Source of the DNA: an uncultured Tessaracoccus sp.
Lineage (GTDB): Bacteria; Actinomycetota; Actinomycetes; Propionibacteriales; Propionibacteriaceae
Direction of reading: 5' to 3'
Length of the DNA: 64,000 nucleotides
Assembly: GCF_943914565.1 (NCBI RefSeq)
Contig: NZ_CALUCN010000002.1
Coordinates: forward strand, 1 to 64,000
The notes under the pieces were generated by a model. The model saw nothing but the letters and a program-made list of their open reading frames with translations, was not told where the DNA came from and made no database searches. Below, one piece after another: positions 34,479-44,049 of this stretch; within the stretch, counting starts at the first letter, position 1; every line of letters begins with the position of its first letter. The position numbers were made by a program, and so were the translations under genes.

Positions 34479-35995
34479 CCCGTATCGCCATCTGTGGCAT
34501 CCACATCGAGTCCAGCACCTTCACCCCCTACCTCAGCACGGCGAGCGACTTCACGGTCCGTCGTGGCGACGAGCTCCTCGCCCGGTACCCGTGGATCACG
34601 CACTCCCCGATCCCCGGGCGCGAGCAGGTGCCGGACGACCTCGCCGCCGACGAGGGCGACGTCGCGCTCGTGCGTGACTGGTCCGAGGCGGTCGAGTGGG
34701 TGCCGGTGCTGCACGCCGCCGCGCTCCCCGGCGGCCCCGTCGAACGCAGCGCGTACGAGGCCTGGCGCGACGAGATCCACGATGGGCTCGCCGCGGCGGG
34801 GCAGCTCGACGGCGTGTTCCTGGATATCCACGGTGCGATGAGCGTGCCCGGACTCGACGACGCCGAGGGCGACCTGATCCGCGCGATCCGGGCCGCCGTC
34901 GGGGACGACCCCCTCGTCGGGGCGTCGATGGACCTCCACGGGAACGTCTCCCCCACCCTCTTCGAGCTGAGCGACATGCTCACCTGCTACCGCATGGCGC
35001 CGCACGAGGACGCCTGGGTCTCCCGCGAGCGCGCGGCCCGGACGCTCGCCCAGCGCGTCCTCTCCGGCAAGGGACGGCTCCACAAGGCCCTCGCCCACGT
35101 GCCCATCCTCCTGCCCGGCGAGAAGACCTCGACGCGGATGGACCCGGCCCGCTCCCTCTACGCGATGGTCCCGCAAGTCGAGGCCCGCGACGGTGTCACC
35201 GACGTCGCCGTCTGGATCGGCTTCGCCTGGGCCGACCAGCCCCGCTGCAAGGCGGCGGTGGCGGCCTTCGGCGACGACGCGGGCGCCGTCGAGCAGGGCG
35301 TGCGGGAGATCGCCGAGGCGTGCTGGCGTGCGCGTCGGGACTTCGCGTTCGTCGCGCCGACGGCGGGCATCGACGAGGCGGTGGCGACGGCGGTCGCCTC
35401 CAGTGCGCGTCCCTTCGTGATCTCGGACTCCGGCGACAACCCCGGCGCGGGCGGAGCCGACGACGTGACCGTGGCGCTGGCCGCGCTCCTCGCCCGGCCC
35501 GAGATCACCGACGGGCGGCTCCACGCGATCCATGCGTCGATCACCGACCCCGCTGCGGTGTCGGTGGCGGACGAGGCGGGCCTCGGCGCCACCGTCGAGG
35601 TCTCGCTGGGCGGCAGGATCGACACCCGGGCGCCGGGGCCGGTCGACGTGCGCGCCGAGGTGCGAGCACTCGTCGACGATCCGCAGGGGCTGCGCACCGC
35701 CGTGCTGGGGATCGGCGGACTGGACGTCATCGTCACGAGCCGACGCAACCAGTACACGATGCTCGAGCAGTTCGCCCGCGTCGGGCTCGACCCGCGCGAG
35801 GCCGACATCGTCGTCGTGAAGATCGGCTACCTCGAACCCGACCTGCACGCGCTCGCCGCGGACTGGATCCTCGCGCTCACCCCGGGCGGCGTCGACCAGG
35901 ACCTCGTGCGGCTGGGGCACACCCACATCGACCGCCCGATGTACCCGTTCGACGAGGACATGGCCGATCCGGAGATCGTCGTCGACGTCCGCTGA
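34475..35995 (+). CDS. M81-family metallopeptidase-like protein (MlrC family)
   Basis: 506 residues. Starts RIAICGIHIESSTFTPY; N-terminal DUF1485/MlrC domain with metal-type motifs (FLDIHGAMSVPG, SMDLHGNVSP, TCYRMAPHEDAW) and a C-terminal MlrC_C domain (SDSGDNPGAGGADDVT). The namesake MlrC cleaves linear microcystin products; relatives sit beside peptide-type ABC importers and their natural substrates are mostly unknown. ATG overlaps the ROK repressor stop. No signal peptide, so it acts inside the cell, plausibly on what the divergent importer brings in. Confidence 0.85.
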   Translation: MTRIAICGIHIESSTFTPYLSTASDFTVRRGDELLARYPWITHSPIPGREQVPDDLAADEGDVALVRDWSEAVEWVPVLHAAALPGGPVERSAYEAWRDEIHDGLAAAGQLDGVFLDIHGAMSVPGLDDAEGDLIRAIRAAVGDDPLVGASMDLHGNVSPTLFELSDMLTCYRMAPHEDAWVSRERAARTLAQRVLSGKGRLHKALAHVPILLPGEKTSTRMDPARSLYAMVPQVEARDGVTDVAVWIGFAWADQPRCKAAVAAFGDDAGAVEQGVREIAEACWRARRDFAFVAPTAGIDEAVATAVASSARPFVISDSGDNPGAGGADDVTVALAALLARPEITDGRLHAIHASITDPAAVSVADEAGLGATVEVSLGGRIDTRAPGPVDVRAEVRALVDDPQGLRTAVLGIGGLDVIVTSRRNQYTMLEQFARVGLDPREADIVVVKIGYLEPDLHALAADWILALTPGGVDQDLVRLGHTHIDRPMYPFDEDMADPEIVVDVR

Positions 35996-36011
35996 CGCCG
36001 CCCGTGCGCGG

Positions 36012-36560
36012 TCAGGGCGTGGGTGTCGGCGACGTCGCAGGCGCGGGCGTCGGGTCGCAGCCGCCGGTGAGACTGAACGGGACCGGCTCGGCCGAACCGT
36101 CGTCGGCGGTGACGGCCTCCCCGGTCACGGTGAACCGCGTCCGGTCGCCGCGGAACGTCGCACGGCCCTGGCCGCCGGCCACGAGGCCGGTGAGGCCGTC
36201 GTCGAGCCCGAACGACAGCGACTGCAGCGCCCCGTCCTCGCCGACGACGAACTCCACCCCGACGAGGTCGCCGGCCGCTGCGACGACCCGCAGCCCCGTC
36301 GTGGTGTCACACAGCACGTCGACGAACGGGGTGGCCGTGCCGCGGACGGTGAGGGTGAGCGCGCCGCCGGTGGTGGCGTCCCGCGACGGCAGCGCGCTCG
36401 GGGCGGTGGCGCTGGGGGTGGTCGACGGGCTGGTCACCGTCGCGGCGGGGCTGGCGGGGACGGGCGTCGACGACGGGCCGGCCGGGGCGCCCTCGCCGGC
36501 GCAGGCACCGAGCGTGACGCAGGCGAGCAGCAGGGGGCCGAACCACCGTCGCGCATGCAT
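36012..36560 (-). CDS. Small putative lipoprotein
   Basis: 182 residues. Signal with lipobox TLGAC, then a Pro/Ser/Thr-rich spacer (~25-60) and a compact beta-rich domain (LTLTVRGTATPFVDVLCDTT ... FSLTGGCDP) with two cysteines likely paired. No family recognised. AAGGAGG four bases before the ATG. Convergent with the M81 gene and divergent from the purine permease. Confidence 0.7.
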   Translation of the reverse strand: MHARRWFGPLLLACVTLGACAGEGAPAGPSSTPVPASPAATVTSPSTTPSATAPSALPSRDATTGGALTLTVRGTATPFVDVLCDTTTGLRVVAAAGDLVGVEFVVGEDGALQSLSFGLDDGLTGLVAGGQGRATFRGDRTRFTVTGEAVTADDGSAEPVPFSLTGGCDPTPAPATSPTPTP

Positions 36561-36659
36561 GGGGCCTCCTTCGTCCAGACGTTGCAAGGGTAGCGGCCCC
36601 GCGCGCACCCGAGCAGCGGGCATGCACTGGAATGGGCCGGGATGCGTGGGCCCACTACC

Positions 36660-38186
<1,527 letters not shown>

Positions 38187-38197
38187 GCGCCCCGACG

Positions 38198-38214
38198 CTC
38201 GCCGCTTGGGCGAG
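38198..38214. terminator. Short hairpin between convergent genes
   Basis: Six-base stem CTCGCC/GGCGAG with a five-base loop between the stops of the purine permease and the GyrI-like gene. Weak, no U-tract; possible bidirectional terminator. Confidence 0.35.
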
Positions 38215-38217
38215 GAG

Positions 38218-38706
38218 TCAGCCCTTGCGCACGGGCGCGGCGAGCCGGGTGCGGTACCGCTCCGGCTCGCGCCCCGGCACCGGCGGCACGTCGTAGTACT
38301 CCCAGAAGGGCCGTTCCGCGTGGTAGCCGCGCTCCTCGAGCGACTGCAGCACCTCGTGCCAGGAGTCGACGATCTCGTCGTAGTCGCCCTTGTGGCGCGC
38401 GACCGCGGTGGTGCCGGCGGGCAGCTCGGATCCCTCGATCACGACGTCGCCCACCTTGTGCACGCTCCCCCACGTCGCGTCGACGGGGAACCCCACCTCG
38501 AGCGTGACCGCCTTCGCAAGCTGGGTGTCGTAGCGGGCGAAACCGGGCCCCGACGGGCTGAAGACCCCGTCGCGGATCGCCTCACCGAGCGCGGTGAACG
38601 CCTCGTCCATGAAGTCGACCAGCTCGTCGAGCGGCAGCGCCTCGCGGCGCACGACGACGGTTGGGGTCCCTGCGAACTCGATGATCTCCGGATCCGACAC
38701 GCTCAT
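38218..38706 (-). CDS. GyrI-like small-molecule-binding domain protein
   Basis: 162 residues fitting the GyrI-like/SRPBCC-type effector-binding fold (VGFPVDATWGSVHKVGDV, ARHKGDYDEIVDSWHEVLQSLEERG, WEYYDVPPVPG). Stand-alone proteins of this fold bind or hydrolyse hydrophobic small molecules; there is no DNA-binding domain here. TAGTCT six bases upstream of the ATG and no Shine-Dalgarno suggest leaderless translation. Confidence 0.75.
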   Translation of the reverse strand: MSVSDPEIIEFAGTPTVVVRREALPLDELVDFMDEAFTALGEAIRDGVFSPSGPGFARYDTQLAKAVTLEVGFPVDATWGSVHKVGDVVIEGSELPAGTTAVARHKGDYDEIVDSWHEVLQSLEERGYHAERPFWEYYDVPPVPGREPERYRTRLAAPVRKG

Positions 38707-38727
38707 GCCCCGAGACTACCGGGCCGG

Positions 38728-39519
38728 TCAGTCGAAGAGCACCTCGTCGACGCCGATCGTGTCGAACACCGGCGCCGGCAGCTCGCGCGGGCGGGACTGC
38801 TCGACGACGTCGGAGTGCGCGCCGCAGCCGTGGTCGAGGTGCACGACCTTCGCGTCCGACGGGGAGTGGGCGTTCGCGCACGCGCCGAAGAGGGTGCCGA
38901 GCGAGCCGCGCAGCGGGATGAAGTAGCCGCAAGTGGCGCAGTTGGCGGGCGCCTCGCGCGAGCCCTGGTCGGAGGGGCCGGGGGCGCCGTCGAGCCAGCG
39001 CTCGGCGGCCTGGTCGCGGCCCTCGAGGGACAGCACGCGCTCGCGGCCGAGCCCGAGCTCGGCGACGGTGGTGCGCAGCTGCACCCACTCGTTGGGGTCC
39101 GCGTCGGCGGGGAGGTCCGTCGCCGCGAAGCCCGGCTCGAGGCGTGGGTCGTTGTCGGGGGTGGGCATGAGCATGCCCGGGGCGAGGTCGCCGGGGCGGA
39201 TGCGGTCCTCCCACGGCACCCAGTCGGGGGCGACGAGGGCGGAGTCGCCTGGCAGCAGCGCCACCTCGTTGACCGTCGCGACCTTCGCGCGCGCGGCCCG
39301 GACGAGCGTCACGGCCCAGTGCCAGTCGGGGTAGCCGTCGAGGTGGCTGGCGAAGCGGTGCGTCGCGATGCGATCCCCCGGCTCCGCGACGACGCCCAGG
39401 TGGTCGCCGACGGCGTCGGCGCCCGAGACCTCCTCGGCGGCCTCACGGGCGAGGTCCACCGACTCGGCGACGATCGGGTCCAGCTTGGGGGCACGGGTCC
39501 TGGCAGCAGCCACGGTCAC
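38728..39519 (-). CDS. DUF3027 protein
   Basis: 263 residues of the actinobacterial DUF3027 family, recognised from LDPIVAESVDLAREAAEE, HLDGYPDWHWAVTL and VPWEDRIRPGDLAPGM. C-terminal Cys/His cluster (CATCGYFIPL, GACANAHSP, HLDHGCGAHS) looks like a zinc-binding site. Function unknown. Its GTG overlaps the cold-shock gene stop (GTGA), a pairing often seen in actinobacteria. Confidence 0.85.
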   Translation of the reverse strand: MTVAAARTRAPKLDPIVAESVDLAREAAEEVSGADAVGDHLGVVAEPGDRIATHRFASHLDGYPDWHWAVTLVRAARAKVATVNEVALLPGDSALVAPDWVPWEDRIRPGDLAPGMLMPTPDNDPRLEPGFAATDLPADADPNEWVQLRTTVAELGLGRERVLSLEGRDQAAERWLDGAPGPSDQGSREAPANCATCGYFIPLRGSLGTLFGACANAHSPSDAKVVHLDHGCGAHSDVVEQSRPRELPAPVFDTIGVDEVLFD

Positions 39520-39899
39520 TTCTCCAACTCCTCGGCGACCCGGCGCAACACCTGGGCCGCCTTCCTTGCCATCCGCGGATCGGGATGGCGGTTCGCACGG
39601 TATCCGTTGCCGAGGCCGTCCAGCATCTGGATGAGGTCCTCGACGATGATCGCCATGTCGGCCGGCTTCTTGCGTGAGGCCTTCGACAGCGACGGGGGCG
39701 CCTCGACGAGCGTCACGTTGAGCGCCTGCTCACCGCGACGCCCCTCGATCACGCCGAACTCGACGCGCTGACCGGAGTGCAGCGCGGCGACACCGTCGGC
39801 GAGCGCGGTGGCGCGCACGTAGACGTCGCCACCACCATCCTTGGTGATGAAACCGAAGCCCTTCTCCGCGTCGAAGAAGCGCACCTTCCCGGTGGGCAC
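39516..39899 (-). CDS. Cold-shock domain protein with C-terminal extension
   Basis: 127 residues. N-terminal cold-shock domain with both RNA-binding motifs (GKVRFFDAEKGFGFI and VYVRATAL in place of the usual VFVH), then a ~60-residue helical extension (KPADMAIIVEDLIQMLDGLG). Single-stranded nucleic-acid chaperone. GTG start with AGAGAGGGG upstream. Translationally coupled to DUF3027. Confidence 0.9.
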   Translation of the reverse strand: MPTGKVRFFDAEKGFGFITKDGGGDVYVRATALADGVAALHSGQRVEFGVIEGRRGEQALNVTLVEAPPSLSKASRKKPADMAIIVEDLIQMLDGLGNGYRANRHPDPRMARKAAQVLRRVAEELEK

Positions 39900-39949
39900 G
39901 TCGGACCCCTCTCTTGCACGATGTTCGACGGCCCAGTCTAGTCAAGGCC

Positions 39950-40702
39950 TCAGGGAGTCTGGAAATGCTCCCGGAGCTGCAGCTTCGAGGCGGCCGCCTC
40001 GTCGACGACCACGATCGCGTCGGGGTGGAACTGCAGCAGCGACGCCGGGCACACGTGCGAGACGGCGCCCTCGACCATCGCGGCGATCGCGTCAGCCTTG
40101 CCCTCCCCCTGCGCGACGAGGACCGCGCGACGGGAACGCATGATCGTCGCGGGGCCCTGCGAGACCGCGTGGGTGGGGACCTCGTCGATCGAGTCGAAGA
40201 AGCGGGCGTTGTCCTCGCGGGTGCGCGCGGTGAGCGGCACCTCGTGGGTCGTCGCGCCGAAGGACGTGAAGGGCTCGTTGAAGCCGATGTGGCCGTTGGC
40301 GCCGATGCCCAGGATCTGCACGTCGATGCCGCCGGCGGCCTCGATCCGTGCGTCGTACTCGGCGGCCGCGGCGGCCACGTCCTCGGCCAGGCCGTCGGGC
40401 ACGTGGACGCGCTCGGGGTCCATGGCGAGCGGCTCGACGACGGTGCGGCGGATCACGCTGTGGTAGCTCTCCGGGTGGTCGACCGCGAGCCCGACGTACT
40501 CGTCGAGCGCGAAGCCCTGGGCGTCGGAGAGGTCGAGCTCGTCCTCGCGGACCATGCGGGCGAGCTCCTCGTAGAGGCCGAGCGGCGAACTGCCGGTGGC
40601 GAGCCCGAGCACGGGATGGTCCGCGGCGCGCAGCGACTCGGCCACGTACCGGGCGGCGACGACACCCACCTCTTGGGCGTCACGACAGATGATCACATGC
40701 AC
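39950..40702 (-). CDS. nagB: Glucosamine-6-phosphate deaminase
   Basis: 250 residues. Motifs: LGLATGSSPLGLYEEL, GFALDEYVGL, ILGIGANGHIGFNEP, all typical of NagB. Converts GlcN-6-P to Fru-6-P + NH3, completing the pathway begun by NagA 24 kb away. GTG start with AGGAGG nine bases upstream; the longer open frame has no NagB-like residues. Monocistronic. Confidence 0.94.
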   Translation of the reverse strand: MHVIICRDAQEVGVVAARYVAESLRAADHPVLGLATGSSPLGLYEELARMVREDELDLSDAQGFALDEYVGLAVDHPESYHSVIRRTVVEPLAMDPERVHVPDGLAEDVAAAAAEYDARIEAAGGIDVQILGIGANGHIGFNEPFTSFGATTHEVPLTARTREDNARFFDSIDEVPTHAVSQGPATIMRSRRAVLVAQGEGKADAIAAMVEGAVSHVCPASLLQFHPDAIVVVDEAAASKLQLREHFQTP

Positions 40703-40821
40703 GGAAACGAACCTCCTGGCAGTCGAAGCTGGTGGGTCCAGCCTATGCCCGACCACACGCCGCGCGGGCCGGGGGCCGGCCGACGGCGCGGATGGGCGTC
40801 GGGGATGGTTGGTGGTGGCCG

Positions 40822-40827
40822 TAGGAT
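40822..40827 (+). promoter_or_regulatory. -10 box for a leaderless transcript
   Basis: TAGGAT ends six bases before the ATG at 40834, and no Shine-Dalgarno lies between, so transcription should start at or next to the start codon. Confidence 0.5.
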
Positions 40828-40833
40828 GAGCGC

Positions 40834-41604
40834 ATGGCCAGTTGGAAGGACGGCGCGGCCTACGCGCCCGTGGAGCGTCCCGACGGCTTCGCCACCCCCA
40901 GGGCCGAGCCGTTGAGCGTCGCGCCGCCCGTCGAGGCCGAGACGCCGGGGGCCGTGCCGCACCCGCGGACCCTCACCCCCGTCGACGCGCCGCCGCTCGA
41001 GGCCCTCGGCGAGCACGAGACCGCCCGACGTGACCCGGCCCGGCCGTTCGACGTGCAGGCGGCGACGATGGCTGTCGCCCCCACGCTCTCCGACGGCACG
41101 CGCGACCCCCGCGAGCCCTACGCGCTCCAGTCGTCCTCCCCCGCTGCCGAGCCGCCACCACCGCCGCCCGACCAGGCGCCCCTCCCCGAGGGCGCCGCAC
41201 CCGGTCTGCCGCCGGCGCGGGGACGGGCGCTGGCGTGGCTGTGCGTCGCGATGTGCGCCTTCGGGCTCCTCTTCCCCGCGACCGCACCGATCGCGATCCT
41301 CCTCGCCGGACTGCTCGCGGTGCTGCGCGTTGCGGGCGGCGCCAACACCGGCGGGGTCGCGATCGGCATCGGCGGGTTCCTCGTCGTCGTGCAGGTCCTG
41401 CTGCCGAGCGTGGTGGAGGGCAACGCGCTCGTCGGGGTCGGGGCGCTGGTGTTCGCCGTGGCGTTCCTCGTGCTCGCGGTGCGCCGGCCGAGGCGTCAGG
41501 AGCCGTGGTCCGAACCGCTCGACGTGGGCGCACCCCGCCCGGGATGGGGCGGCGGGCCCGAGCACCGGCCGGGGCCGCCCTGGCCCGATGACGGCCGGCG
41601 CTGA
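40834..41604 (+). CDS. Proline-rich membrane protein of unknown function
   Basis: 256 residues. A long disordered Pro/Ala/Glu-rich N-terminal half (~1-130), then three hydrophobic segments (LAWLCVAMCAFGLLF, IAILLAGLLAVLRVAG, GGFLVVVQVLLPSV / LVFAVAFLVLAVRR) and a short basic, Pro/Gly-rich tail. No family recognised. Likely leaderless from TAGGAT. Convergent with the NUDIX gene only five bases away. Confidence 0.65.
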   Translation: MASWKDGAAYAPVERPDGFATPRAEPLSVAPPVEAETPGAVPHPRTLTPVDAPPLEALGEHETARRDPARPFDVQAATMAVAPTLSDGTRDPREPYALQSSSPAAEPPPPPPDQAPLPEGAAPGLPPARGRALAWLCVAMCAFGLLFPATAPIAILLAGLLAVLRVAGGANTGGVAIGIGGFLVVVQVLLPSVVEGNALVGVGALVFAVAFLVLAVRRPRRQEPWSEPLDVGAPRPGWGGGPEHRPGPPWPDDGRR

Positions 41605-41609
41605 CCAGC

Positions 41610-42092
41610 TCAGGGCACCGTCGACTCGTCCATCGCGCCCAGCTCGATCGGCGCGCCGCCCTGCCACGCGAGCAGCGTCGCGAGCGATGCCGGCCAGACC
41701 ACGTCGGGCAGCGCCGTCAGCGGGAACCACTGGTGGCCACGCATCCGTTCGCGTTCGGTGGCGGTGAGGCCGCGCGGTGCGGGCTCGAAGCGAGGCACGT
41801 CGACGCGGTAGAACGTCTCGTGCTGCACGAGCACCCGGTCGGAGTAGCCGTGCCGCACCGTGCGCAGCGCGACGGGCCCGAGCAGCGCCGACGTCGGCAC
41901 CTCGAGGCCGGTCTCCTCCCACAGCTCCCGCGTCGCGGTCCCGAGCGCGTCCTCACCCTCGTCGATGCCGCCGCCCGGGGTCACCCACCACGCCGAGCCC
42001 GGCACGCCCGGGTCGGTGTCCTGCTGCAGCAGCACCGCCCCCTCCGCCACGACGAGCACCCGCGCCGCCCGGCGTCGCTTGGTCCTACGCAC
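41610..42092 (-). CDS. NUDIX hydrolase
   Basis: 160 residues with a complete NUDIX box, GGGIDEGEDALGTATRELWE followed by ETGLEV (GX5EX7REUXEEXGU). Hydrolyses nucleoside-diphosphate-linked compounds; the exact substrate is not evident. GTG start lies eight bases inside the end of cutC, so the two are coupled. Confidence 0.9.
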   Translation of the reverse strand: MRRTKRRRAARVLVVAEGAVLLQQDTDPGVPGSAWWVTPGGGIDEGEDALGTATRELWEETGLEVPTSALLGPVALRTVRHGYSDRVLVQHETFYRVDVPRFEPAPRGLTATERERMRGHQWFPLTALPDVVWPASLATLLAWQGGAPIELGAMDESTVP

Positions 42093-42798
42093 CGCTGCGC
42101 TGCCGTTCGTGCGCCACCACGTCGTCGATCAGGGCGCGCCAGGTCCGCACCAATTCCGGGTCCACGTAGGCCTTCCACGACCGCCCCGGCCGCGCGGGCG
42201 AACCGATGTGGAACGCGCGCACGCCCGCCCGGACCAGCCACGGGACGTGCTCGGGCGCGAGCCCACCGCCGGCCATGATGCGCGGGCCGAACCGCTCGTC
42301 GCGTGCCCGCTCGAGCAACTCGCCGAGCCCGTGCTCGACCCCGCGCACGGAGCCCGCGGTGAGCACGTGCGTGAGCCCCTCGGGCAGGCGGCTGACGGCC
42401 TCCCAGGCGTGACGCTGGTCGAGGCAGTGGTCGATCGCGCGGTGGAACGTGTAGGGCACGCCCGTCTCGCCCATGAGCGCGGTCATGACCTCGAGGTCGA
42501 TCTGGTTGGCGCGGTTGAGGAACCCGACGACCACCCCGTCGGCGCCGGCGTCCATGTACGACGCCATGAGCCCACGCAGCCGCGTGACCTCACCGCCGTC
42601 GGTGCCGAACCCCGCCCGCAGCCGCAGCATCGGGCGGACCTGGATCTGCGTCCGCAGCCGCACCTTCTCGACGAGGTCCGGCTCGGGCGAGAGCCCGTCG
42701 TCATCCATCGTGCCCACCAGCTCGACCCGGTCCGCCCCGCCCTCGTCGGCGTGCAGCGCGTCGGCGGCGTGGAGAGCAATCACTTCCAGCAACGCCAT
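42085..42798 (-). CDS. cutC: CutC family protein
   Basis: 237 residues with the CutC TIM-barrel pattern: LEVIALHAADALHADEGGAD, RVELV, QVRPMLRLR, GADGVVVGFL, TFHRAIDH, HVLTAGS, RIMAGGGL and FHIGSPARP. Once linked to copper homeostasis, its true role is unsettled. CACAAT six bases before the ATG again fits a leaderless start. Overlaps the NUDIX gene. Confidence 0.9.
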   Translation of the reverse strand: MALLEVIALHAADALHADEGGADRVELVGTMDDDGLSPEPDLVEKVRLRTQIQVRPMLRLRAGFGTDGGEVTRLRGLMASYMDAGADGVVVGFLNRANQIDLEVMTALMGETGVPYTFHRAIDHCLDQRHAWEAVSRLPEGLTHVLTAGSVRGVEHGLGELLERARDERFGPRIMAGGGLAPEHVPWLVRAGVRAFHIGSPARPGRSWKAYVDPELVRTWRALIDDVVAHERQRSGA

Positions 42799-42862
42799 GC
42801 GCCCATTGTGCCGAACCTGGCCGGGCCACGACGGGGCACCCGCCGACGAGGGTCGGACCTCG

Positions 42863-43597
42863 TCACCTGCGGAACAGGTCAGTGGCATGCATCGACCCGT
42901 CGCGGGCGATCGCGAGGAGGTCGACCGACCACCGCTCCGCGCAGTGGTGCAGCATCGGCTCGCCGCCGGCCAACACTGCAGTGGCGAGCACATCCGCGGT
43001 GATGACGTCGTCGGCGACGACGGTCACCTGCGCGAACGTGTCGTCCGTGCACCACACGTGCTCGCCGCGCTCGGCCACACCGGAGGTGGCGATCGCCCGA
43101 CGCCGATCCAGGACGCACTTCGTGAGCAGCGCCTGCCGGTCGAAGGGGTCGACGATGCCCGCAGCCCAGGGCCGTCCGTCGATCGCGCGGCCGGCGACGA
43201 GTGCGTCGCCGCCGGCGTTGACGCACCAGTCGGGCACGTCCGCGAGCAGCGCGCCCGAGGCCCGGATGGCCAGGGCCTTCACGATCCCGGAGAGGTCGAG
43301 CTCTCCGTCGGGCGAGAAGGGTGTGAACGCGCCGTCGGTGGCCTGCTGCCAGTCGAACGCCTCCTGCAGGGCCGAGCGGTACTCGTCGGAGGCGTCCCGG
43401 ACGGCGAGCTCGCCGCGGCTGACGCGCGACGCCTCGGAATCCGGTCGATGCATCGAGAAGCGCGCCTCGAACCGCGCGAACTCGTCCTCGACGGCCCGCA
43501 GGAGCGTCGGAGGGAGGGCCTCCGGGGAGGCCATCGAGACGACGGTGCCCATCGCCCGGAACGTGCTGCCGTGCAGCGTGCTCGTCGCCGCACTCAT
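42863..43597 (-). CDS. apbE: FAD:protein FMN transferase
   Basis: 244 residues of the ApbE family: MGTVVSMA start, DLSGIVKALAI, VNAGGDALVAG, and the metal/FAD-site region IATSGVAERGEHVW ... DVITADVLATAVLAGG. Links FMN covalently to a threonine of partner proteins. Its ATG overlaps the stop of the FMN-binding gene, which carries the expected target motif, so enzyme and substrate are encoded side by side. Confidence 0.93.
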   Translation of the reverse strand: MSAATSTLHGSTFRAMGTVVSMASPEALPPTLLRAVEDEFARFEARFSMHRPDSEASRVSRGELAVRDASDEYRSALQEAFDWQQATDGAFTPFSPDGELDLSGIVKALAIRASGALLADVPDWCVNAGGDALVAGRAIDGRPWAAGIVDPFDRQALLTKCVLDRRRAIATSGVAERGEHVWCTDDTFAQVTVVADDVITADVLATAVLAGGEPMLHHCAERWSVDLLAIARDGSMHATDLFRR

Positions 43598-44049
43598 TGC
43601 CGGGCCTCGTCGAGTGCGCTCTGCAGCGAGGTGAGGTAGGAGTCGCTGGTCAGCGTGGCGCCGGAGACCATGTCGACGTCCACGCTCTGGGCCGAGAGGA
43701 CCTCCTCGCGCAGCGTCGGCACCGCGAACTCGTTGATGCGCGCCGAGTGGTGATCGCCCGCCGTGGTCTGCGCCTGGACGTCGGTGATCTGCCCGCCGGA
43801 GATGGTGGCCGTCACGGTCCAGTCGCCGAACTGGTTGCTGGCCGTGGTGCCGGTGTAGGTGCCGTCGCGGTAGGTGCCCGACGATGCGGAGCCCTCGTCG
43901 GGAGACCGGCCTGCCGTGGCCGAGGAGGTCACGCCGGGCACGTCGGCCGAGGCGATGTCGGCCTGGGCAAGGGGCTGGGTGACGCCCCATCCGATGGCGA
44001 GGAGGGACAGGGATGCGAAGGCCGCGAGGGCCGTGCTGCGGAGGCTCAC
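43594..44049 (-). CDS. Membrane-anchored FMN-binding domain protein
   Basis: 151 residues: N-terminal signal/anchor (LAAFASLSLLAIGWGV), Ser/Thr spacer, then an FMN-binding domain (GTYRDGTYTGTTASNQFGDW, VTATISGGQITDV) ending with the flavinylation motif DMVSGAT; Thr132 is the likely FMN attachment site. An extracytoplasmic electron carrier of the NqrC/RnfG/PplA fold. GTG start overlaps the stop of the membrane flavoprotein gene. Confidence 0.9.
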   Translation of the reverse strand: MSLRSTALAAFASLSLLAIGWGVTQPLAQADIASADVPGVTSSATAGRSPDEGSASSGTYRDGTYTGTTASNQFGDWTVTATISGGQITDVQAQTTAGDHHSARINEFAVPTLREEVLSAQSVDVDMVSGATLTSDSYLTSLQSALDEARQ

